This document shows, piece by piece, positions 57,041 through 64,000 of a stretch of 64,000 bases of DNA (within the stretch, counting starts at the first letter, position 1; every line of letters begins with the position of its first letter). This DNA comes from Kiloniellaceae bacterium (lineage in GTDB: Bacteria > Pseudomonadota > Alphaproteobacteria > Kiloniellales > J153): assembly GCA_021776115.1 (NCBI GenBank), contig JAJFGN010000085.1, positions 1-64,000 of the forward strand, read 5' to 3'. The notes under the pieces were generated by a model. The model was not told the DNA's origin. It searched no databases and saw only the letters and a list, made by a program, of their open reading frames with translations. The position numbers were made by a program, and so were the translations under genes.

Positions 57041-57391
57041 ATGTACATTTTAGGATACCTACACTATCTGAGCCACCAACTCGGCTGGAAACAGAAGATC
57101 CCGACCGCGCACCGCAGTGGCGCGCAGGCCGCCGATCATGCCGCCGGACACGGCATCGGACAGGCCGTACGTCGGGCCCTGTCCGCCCTGCGCACATGGC
57201 GTCAACGCCAGGCCGCGATCCGTCAGCTCGATAGCCTGCCCGATGTGACCCTGCGCGACATCGGCCTGGATCGGGCTGAGATCCCGGCCACGGTTGCGGC
57301 CTTGATAAGTGCGAAAATCTCGGGAAGAGATCTCGCCCGTCCTGGAGCCACGGCCCAAGCCAAGCCCCTCAAAACTGTCTGCTGCGGTTGA
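57041..57391 (+). CDS. DUF1127-domain protein
   Basis: LRTWRQRQAAIRQLDSLPDVTLRDIGLDRAEI. Confidence 0.75.
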   Translation: MYILGYLHYLSHQLGWKQKIPTAHRSGAQAADHAAGHGIGQAVRRALSALRTWRQRQAAIRQLDSLPDVTLRDIGLDRAEIPATVAALISAKISGRDLARPGATAQAKPLKTVCCG

Positions 57392-57635
57392 CGGGCGCCG
57401 CCAGCCGCGCCCGGCCGGTCTGCGGACCCGCCGGGCGTTAGGTAATAATATTTCGCGTTCGGCGTCTGGCGGATGGATCGGGGTGCGGCAACATCGCGTT
57501 AACCTAATTTCATGTCCTTTTTTCCAACTTAAACTGTTGTTATTGCTAATTGTTTACCTTCGTACCCATATTGATGAAGAAGGCCCGCTCGAGGCCTCTC
57601 GCATCAGGCTAGGTCATTTGGGACGAGGGAATGCC

Positions 57636-58682
57636 ATGCCGATCTTCACGCACCCGGAATTCGACGCCCACGAAGAAATCGTCTTTTGTCACGATCCAGT
57701 AAGCGGGCTGAAAGCCATCATCGCGATCCACAACACACGGCGCGGCCCGGCGGTCGGTGGCTGCCGTATGTGGCCCTACGCCAGCGAAGACGAAGCGCTG
57801 ACCGATGCCCTGCGCCTGTCGCGCGGCATGACCTTCAAATCGGCCCTGGCCGACCTGCCCTTCGGCGGCGGCAAGTCCGTGATCATCGGCGATTCGCACC
57901 GGGATAAGACGAAGCCGCAACTTCTCGCCATGGCCGGCTTCGTCGAGTCGCTGGGCGGACGCTACATCATCGCAGAGGATGTCGGCATCACCCAGGACGA
58001 CGCCGAGGTCATGCAGCGCCGGACCGCCCATGTCGCGGGCACCTGCGCGGGCGGCGCGGGCGACCCCTCGCCCTCCACGGCCTACGGCGTCTACATGGGA
58101 ATTCGGGCCGCGGTCGCGCACCGCTTAGGCCAAGATTCGCTCAAGGGCATTCGGGTCGCGGTCCAAGGCCTAGGCCAGGTCGGTCTGCACCTGTGTCGCT
58201 ATCTCGCGGACGAGGGCGCGCGCCTGATCGTGACCGACATCGACCAGAACGCCATGGCCAAGGCCGAGGCCGAGTTCAGTGCCGAGGCCGTGGCGCCCGA
58301 GGCAATCTACGACACCCCGGCCGAAATCTTCGCGCCCTGCGCCTTGGGCGCGGTCATCAACGACGACACCCTGCCACGCCTAAGGGCGAGCATCGTCGCC
58401 GGCTCCGCCAACAATCAACTGGCCGAGGCCCGGCACGGCGCCGCGCTTGCCAAGCGCAATATCCTTTATGCGCCGGACTACGTCATCAACGCCGGCGGGG
58501 TGATCAACATCTCTCACGAGGGCCCAGGGTACAGCAAGGAGGCGGCGGTCAAACACGTCGCCCGGATTCACGATACGCTGAGCGAAATATTCCGCCGGGC
58601 CGACGCTGAAAATATCCCGACTTCCGAAGCCGCCGACGCCCTGGCGCTGGAACGGCTCAACAGCGTGCCCGTCGCCGCCTGA
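57636..58682 (+). CDS. Glu/Leu/Phe/Val dehydrogenase (leucine dehydrogenase-like)
   Basis: GLKAIIAIHNTRRGPAVGGCRMWPYASEDEALTDALRLSRGMTFKSALADLPFGGGKSVI. Confidence 0.93.
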   Translation: MPIFTHPEFDAHEEIVFCHDPVSGLKAIIAIHNTRRGPAVGGCRMWPYASEDEALTDALRLSRGMTFKSALADLPFGGGKSVIIGDSHRDKTKPQLLAMAGFVESLGGRYIIAEDVGITQDDAEVMQRRTAHVAGTCAGGAGDPSPSTAYGVYMGIRAAVAHRLGQDSLKGIRVAVQGLGQVGLHLCRYLADEGARLIVTDIDQNAMAKAEAEFSAEAVAPEAIYDTPAEIFAPCALGAVINDDTLPRLRASIVAGSANNQLAEARHGAALAKRNILYAPDYVINAGGVINISHEGPGYSKEAAVKHVARIHDTLSEIFRRADAENIPTSEAADALALERLNSVPVAA

Positions 58683-58730
58683 GATCGCCGCCCGGCCTGC
58701 TCCCGCCAAGCGCGCGGCCAAATAAGCGAT

Positions 58731-58860
58731 TCACCACGAAGACGCAAAGACACGAAGCAAAAGAGAGACACCGCGAACGGAGCACCGATTTAGATGTCAT
58801 CGCCGGGTATGATAAGAAAAGCGATCCCTCTAAGCTTCGCGCTTCTTTGCGTCTTCGTGG
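58731..58860. repeat. CCACGAAGACGCAAAGACACGAAG-type repeat arms flanking about 75 bp
   Basis: ccacgaagacgcaaagacacgaag at left, cttcgcgcttctttgcgtcttcgtgg inverted at right. Confidence 0.8.
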
Positions 58861-58967
58861 CTTATTTTTTCCCTTGAAAATCGGCCCCATGCAAACGGCC
58901 GGACCCTGATTGGGTCCAGCCGTTGTCGTGTCCTCTGGATCAAGAGAGGCGTTGCGCGCGCGCCGCT

Positions 58968-60059
58968 TTAGCCTTCGGCCACCTCGGCGCCGTCGCCCGG
59001 AGTCCCCGGATCGTCTGGACCTTCGAGCATGGCGGCAGAAACCAGGCCGGCGTTTTCACGCACCTTGTGGTCGATGGCCGCGGCCATTTCAGGGTTGTCC
59101 TTGAGGAAATTCTTGGCGTTCTCGCGCCCCTGGCCAATGCGTTGGCCTTGGCAGGAGAACCAGGCGCCCGATTTCTCGACGATACCGGCCTGGACCCCGA
59201 GGTCGAGCAGTTCGCCCCTCTTGGAGATACCCTCGCCGTACATGATATCGAACTCGACCACGCGGAACGGCGGCGCCAGCTTATTCTTGACCACCTTCAC
59301 CTTGGTCTGGTTACCGACCACCATGTCACGGTCCTTGATCGCGCCGATCCGGCGGATGTCGAGGCGCACGGAGGAATAGAACTTGAGCGCGTTCCCGCCG
59401 CTCGTGGTCTCCGGATTGCCGAACATGACGCCGATCTTCATGCGCAGTTGGTTGATGAAAAGCACCATGGTGCGCGAACGCGAGATCGAGCTGGTCAATT
59501 TCCTGAGCGCCTGACTCATCAAGCGCGCCTGCAGGCCGGGCAATTGGTCGCCCATTTCGCCCTCGAGCTCAGCACGCGGCACCAGGGCGGCCACGGAGTC
59601 GATGACCAGAACGTCGATCGCGCCCGAGCGCACCAGGGTGTCGGCGATCTCCAGGCCCTGCTCACCGGTATCGGGCTGCGAGATCAGGAGCTCGCCCACA
59701 TCCACGCCCAGCTTCACGGCATAGGTTGGGTCGAGCGCGTGCTCGGCATCGATAAAGGCGCAAGTGCCGCCGGTTTTCTGGGCCTCGGCAATGACGTGCA
59801 AGGCGAGCGTCGTCTTGCCCGAACTCTCCGGCCCATAAACCTCGACGACGCGGCCGCGTGGCAGGCCGCCGATGCCGAGCGCGATATCCAGGCCCAGCGA
59901 GCCGGTCGAGACGACCTCGGTCTCGACCACCTGATCCGCGCCCAAGCGCATGACCGAGCCCTTGCCGAAGGCGCGTTCGATCTGCCCGAGGGCCGCTTCC
60001 AAAGCCTTCTGTTTGTCCACTGAATCCCTCTCGACCAAGCGCAACGCGGTTTTCGACAT
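58968..60059 (-). CDS. recA: Recombinase A
   Basis: [89 protein letters not shown]. Confidence 0.97.
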   Translation of the reverse strand: MSKTALRLVERDSVDKQKALEAALGQIERAFGKGSVMRLGADQVVETEVVSTGSLGLDIALGIGGLPRGRVVEVYGPESSGKTTLALHVIAEAQKTGGTCAFIDAEHALDPTYAVKLGVDVGELLISQPDTGEQGLEIADTLVRSGAIDVLVIDSVAALVPRAELEGEMGDQLPGLQARLMSQALRKLTSSISRSRTMVLFINQLRMKIGVMFGNPETTSGGNALKFYSSVRLDIRRIGAIKDRDMVVGNQTKVKVVKNKLAPPFRVVEFDIMYGEGISKRGELLDLGVQAGIVEKSGAWFSCQGQRIGQGRENAKNFLKDNPEMAAAIDHKVRENAGLVSAAMLEGPDDPGTPGDGAEVAEG

Positions 60060-60217
60060 GGTGTGTCTTTCCTTATCCCATAGGGTGCGGGGGTCTGCAA
60101 CGAGAGGCCAATGTACCCATTTTGTTCCTGTCTTTTCAAGCAAAAAATGGAACGGAAAGAGAACGATCGCCATGCACGACGGGAAACGGCCTGGCCGCGC
60201 GCGCCGGGTGTCGGCCC

Positions 60218-62920
60218 CTACTCGCCCGCTTCTTGGCGGGCTGCGGGCCCGGGTGATGGGGCGGTGGGCGACGGAGTCGCGGAAGACGGGGCGGCAGGAG
60301 ACGGGGCGGCAGCTTCGCCGGAGGGGCCGCCGCTCGGGGCCGCTTCGGCATTCGGGACCGCCTCGGCATTCGGGGCCGCGGGGGCGGCCGCTTCCTCGGC
60401 GCCGGCCGCGGCGGCGCAGGTGTTCTTGCCCGGCGCTTCCTCGATCACTTCCTTCACCTTGGCGGCGAGCTGCTTGAGGCTGAAGGGCTTGGGCAGGAAA
60501 TGGATGCCCTCTTCCTCACCCAGCTTCTTGCGGAACGCGTCCTCGGTATAGCCGGAGATGAAGATGACCTTGAGGTCGGGGTGGGTCTTGCGCACCTCGC
60601 GCACCAGGGTCGGACCGTCGACCCGGGGCATGACCACATCGGTCACCAGGATGTCGAGCGTGTCGCCCTTCTCCTTGATGATCTCCAGCGCGGTCTCGCC
60701 CGACTGCGCCTCATGCACCTCATAGCCTTTGTTGCGCAGGGCCCGGGCCGCGAAGGAGCGCACGGCATCCTCGTCTTCGACCAGGAGGACGGTGCTCATG
60801 CCGGAAAGGTCGCGGGCCACCTTGGCCGTCTGCTCTTCGACCACCGCCGTGCCTGCGGCGGCCTGCGAATGCGGCAGGTAGATAGAAAAAGTCGTGCCCT
60901 GGCCGGGTTTGCTGTCGACGAAGACGTAGCCGTCGCTCTGCTTGACGATGCCGTAGACGGTGGACAGGCCAAGCCCGGTTCCGGCGCCGATCTCCTTGGT
61001 GGAGAAGAAAGGATCGAAGATGCGGTCCAGATTTTCCGGGTCTATACCGCACCCGTTGTCTTCGACCTCGATCAGCACGTAGTCGCCGGCCGGCGCGGCC
61101 TCGCCGCCGCGCTTCAACTCGTCGCGCAGCGTGACGTTAGAGGTCCGAATCTCGACCGTCCCGCCATCGGGCATGGCGTCGCGGGCGTTGACCGCCAAGT
61201 TGATGATGACCTGTTCGAGCTGACCCTGATCCGCGCGCACCATGCCCAGGTCGCGGCCGTGCACCATCTTGAGCTCCATGTTCTCGCCCAAGAGGCGGCG
61301 CAGCAGATGCGACAGCTCGGCCAGAATGTCGGTCGGGTTCAAGCGCTTTGGCTGCAAGGTCTGCTGGCGCGAGAACGCCAGCAACTGACGCACCAGGTTG
61401 GCCGCCCGATTGGCGTTCTGCTTGATCTGCATAATGTCGGCGAAGGACTGGTCGCCCGGGCGGTGGCGCAGGAGCAATAGATCGGAAAACCCGATCATGG
61501 CGGTCAGAAGGTTATTGAAATCGTGCGCGATACCGCCCGCCAGTTGGCCGACCGCTTGCATCTTCTGGGACTGGGCGAACTGGTCCTCCAGTTTCTTTTG
61601 CTCGGTGGTGTCGATGAAGTGCGCGATGAACCCGCTAGGCGCGCCGGCGGAATCCGTGACCACGTTCAGGTAGATCGCACAGGCGGTCTCGCGCGCACCG
61701 ATCAAGTGCGCCTCGATCGCTCCGCGCACCGCCGGCGCCGTCTCTCCGGAAGCCGGTTTCAAGGCGGCGCGGATCCGCTCCTGGTGCTCCGGCTTGACCA
61801 GATCGAACAGCGACCGCCCCGCCAGGTCTTCCGCGCTCTGCCCGACCAACCCGGCGAAAACGCTGTTGCATTCGGTCAGATGTCCGGCCGAATCCAAGAG
61901 CGCGATACCGACCGGCGCGTCGATGAAGAAGCGCTCGAAGCGCTGGACCGAGCGCTCCAAGGCCTCGGCGACGGCGCGCTCGCGCGACAGGTTGTGGACG
62001 ACCGAGCGGGTACGCAAGACATGACCGTCGGCGCCGGTCACCACGTCCTGCCGGATCGCGACCTGGAAACGGCCCTCTTCGCCGTCGACCAGCATGACCT
62101 CGCCGCGCGCAGCCTCCGCCTCGGGGAAGGGGTGATAGGGCGGCGTATCGAACGGCAAGGCCTCGGCGATCACATCGTGCAGGCAAATCATGCTGTTTTC
62201 CATGTCCTCGTGGGACAGGCCCAGCCAGTCGCACAGGGTGCGGTTCGCGAAAATAAACCGGCCGTGCTCATCGACCGAATAGAATCCGACCGGGGCATTC
62301 TCCAGAAGATCGACGAAGCTTTCCTGCTCCTCTTTGACGACCTGCTCCATCTGGCGGCGCAAGGTGATGTCGTTGACCATCCAAAGGACAGTGCCAGGCC
62401 GCTCGACGACCGGATAGGCGACCACGTAGCGCCACTCGGGCGGGCCGTCGGTGGCGCCGCGCGGGCGTACCCGCAACTCCAGGGACCCGGCCACGCCGTT
62501 ACGCGCCTTGGCGGCCAGGCGATCGAGCTGGCCGCGCGCGTCCTCCTCCCCGGCCAACTCCTCGGCCAACAGTTCGGGCGCCGGGCGTTCGGACTCGCCG
62601 AAGAACTCGATGAAGGCGTCGTTGACCAGCAGCGTCCGGCCAAACTCGTCGACAACCTGATGAGGTTGAGGAACCGCGCCGAAGATATCGTGCTGCAGCG
62701 CATAGGCGCGGCGTAGCCGGACCATCGATACCAGCGCCGCGACGATCGCCAAAGCGGTGATCGCCAGACCGCCTAACACCATGGTTTCCATGTCGGGTGG
62801 CCAGAACGCCTTTAAGGCGGCCAGATCGAATTCCGCCGCCCTGGCCGGCGCCGCATAGAAAAGCGCCGCCAGGAGACATGAGACCCCGCGTTTCACGCCG
62901 CTCATCCACTCCATGCGCAT
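60218..62920 (-). CDS. cckA: Hybrid sensor histidine kinase with PAS domains and receiver, CckA type
   Basis: Two PAS domains, [25 protein letters not shown]-box, N/G boxes, receiver [16 protein letters not shown]; next to flhB and recA. Confidence 0.9.
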   Translation of the reverse strand: MRMEWMSGVKRGVSCLLAALFYAAPARAAEFDLAALKAFWPPDMETMVLGGLAITALAIVAALVSMVRLRRAYALQHDIFGAVPQPHQVVDEFGRTLLVNDAFIEFFGESERPAPELLAEELAGEEDARGQLDRLAAKARNGVAGSLELRVRPRGATDGPPEWRYVVAYPVVERPGTVLWMVNDITLRRQMEQVVKEEQESFVDLLENAPVGFYSVDEHGRFIFANRTLCDWLGLSHEDMENSMICLHDVIAEALPFDTPPYHPFPEAEAARGEVMLVDGEEGRFQVAIRQDVVTGADGHVLRTRSVVHNLSRERAVAEALERSVQRFERFFIDAPVGIALLDSAGHLTECNSVFAGLVGQSAEDLAGRSLFDLVKPEHQERIRAALKPASGETAPAVRGAIEAHLIGARETACAIYLNVVTDSAGAPSGFIAHFIDTTEQKKLEDQFAQSQKMQAVGQLAGGIAHDFNNLLTAMIGFSDLLLLRHRPGDQSFADIMQIKQNANRAANLVRQLLAFSRQQTLQPKRLNPTDILAELSHLLRRLLGENMELKMVHGRDLGMVRADQGQLEQVIINLAVNARDAMPDGGTVEIRTSNVTLRDELKRGGEAAPAGDYVLIEVEDNGCGIDPENLDRIFDPFFSTKEIGAGTGLGLSTVYGIVKQSDGYVFVDSKPGQGTTFSIYLPHSQAAAGTAVVEEQTAKVARDLSGMSTVLLVEDEDAVRSFAARALRNKGYEVHEAQSGETALEIIKEKGDTLDILVTDVVMPRVDGPTLVREVRKTHPDLKVIFISGYTEDAFRKKLGEEEGIHFLPKPFSLKQLAAKVKEVIEEAPGKNTCAAAAGAEEAAAPAAPNAEAVPNAEAAPSGGPSGEAAAPSPAAPSSATPSPTAPSPGPAARQEAGE

Positions 62921-62984
62921 TGGACAGCGATATGTAAAGCATACCGGCGTCGCGCCGGGCAAGACGCGGCGATCGCTTGCGGGG

Positions 62985-64000
62985 TCATGGTGCCGGGCGC
63001 GCCGAACCTCCCGGCACGCGGCCTTTGAGGCGCATGACGAAACCAATGACCTCGGCAACCGCTTTATAGTGCTCGGCCGGGATTTCCTCGTCGAGTTCGA
63101 CCGCTTGGTAGAGCGCGCGGGTCAGCGGTGGGTTCTCGACGATCGGGATGTCGTGCTCCTCGGCCAGTTCGCGAATTTTCTTGGCCATGGAATCGATGCC
63201 CTTGGCGACCAGACGGGGGGCGCCCATGGCCTCCATATCGTACTTCAGGGCGACCGCGTAATGGGTCGGGTTGGTGATCACCACATCCGCCTCGGGCACC
63301 GCGGCCATCATGCGCTTGCGCGCCCGCTCCATGCGGATCTGGCGCAGGCGCCCCTTGACCATCGGATCGCCCTCGGCCTGCTTGTGTTCCTCCTTCATCT
63401 CCTGTTTCGACATGCGGAGCTGCTTCAAGTGCTGTTGCTTCTGAAACACGAAGTCGAGCGCCGCGATCAGAGTCATCACCGACAACACACCGATCAAGAC
63501 CCGCGCGGCCAGGCCCTGCAACAGATCGGTGAACTGCGTCAGGCTCATGCCGGCGATATTGGGAATCACACCGGCCTGGGGCCGCAAAAGGATCACCACA
63601 ACCGCGGCGACGATCGAGATCTTGGCGAAGCCCTTGAGGAAATCGACCAGCGACTTCACCGAAAACATACGCTTCAGGCCCTTGGCCGGGGAGATCTTCT
63701 CCAGCTTTGGGCTGATCGGATCGGCGCTGATGATCAGGCCGTTTTGAATCACGCCAGCGACCAAGGCCGCCAATACGATCACGGCCAAGGGCACCATCAG
63801 GGCCAAACCAACCTGCACCGCTGTCTCCATTAGGACCTCGCGCAGGAGATAGCTGTCGAGACGGATCGCATGAGGCTCCTCGACGAAACGGCGCAGGGCT
63901 TGGGATATACTTCGCACCATGGGCCCAGCGAAGATGGTGACCAGGAGGGTCATCGCCAGGATGATGAACCAATGATTGATCTCCTGGGAGCGTGCGACCT
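62985..64000 (-). CDS. flhB: Flagellar biosynthesis protein FlhB (partial; N-terminus beyond window)
   Basis: NPTHYAVALKYD autocleavage motif; reading frame stays open to the window edge (VARSQEINHWFIILAMTLLV). Confidence 0.95.
   Translation of the reverse strand, partial: VARSQEINHWFIILAMTLLVTIFAGPMVRSISQALRRFVEEPHAIRLDSYLLREVLMETAVQVGLALMVPLAVIVLAALVAGVIQNGLIISADPISPKLEKISPAKGLKRMFSVKSLVDFLKGFAKISIVAAVVVILLRPQAGVIPNIAGMSLTQFTDLLQGLAARVLIGVLSVMTLIAALDFVFQKQQHLKQLRMSKQEMKEEHKQAEGDPMVKGRLRQIRMERARKRMMAAVPEADVVITNPTHYAVALKYDMEAMGAPRLVAKGIDSMAKKIRELAEEHDIPIVENPPLTRALYQAVELDEEIPAEHYKAVAEVIGFVMRLKGRVPGGSARPAP

Noticed and set aside
58900-58925. cggccggaccctgattgggtccagccg hairpin as a recA terminator
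   Set aside because: Stem is imperfect and the downstream T-run on the recA strand is short; not confident enough to list.
61523-62716. 397-aa plus-strand ORF
   Set aside because: Antisense shadow of cckA.

Overview
The window is a GC-rich chromosomal segment, most likely alphaproteobacterial and Rhodospirillales-like. That placement is inferred from gene content: CckA, MipZ, phasin, Tad pilins, and flhB-cckA-recA order. I recognise about 55 protein-coding genes. I found no rRNA, tRNA, CRISPR array, prophage or intact transposase. Core and housekeeping genes include clpS-clpA, galU-ugd-pgm, recA, cckA, flhB (cut by the window end), a MipZ-type ATPase and a CspA-type cold-shock gene. Accessory-looking content includes a TadE/TadG group, a globin-coupled diguanylate cyclase, a 2-TM ion channel with a non-canonical filter, and an RpiR-regulated catabolic cluster. 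That cluster holds an N-formylglutamate-amidohydrolase-like gene, a TRAP transporter, a GS-like ligase, an ALDH, an Fe-ADH and a LysR gene, and it is my best candidate for an undescribed pathway. Direct reading also shows two single-gene segments bounded by decayed fragments of the neighbouring gene: mscS by a lysE 3' end, and the globin-DGC by an antiporter 5' end. It further shows two inverted copies of a roughly 160-175 bp dispersed element with an identical 28-bp palindromic end, plus several families of intergenic palindromes. No computation or database search was run. Family names come from recognising motifs in the supplied translations. Several start codons were re-chosen by eye.
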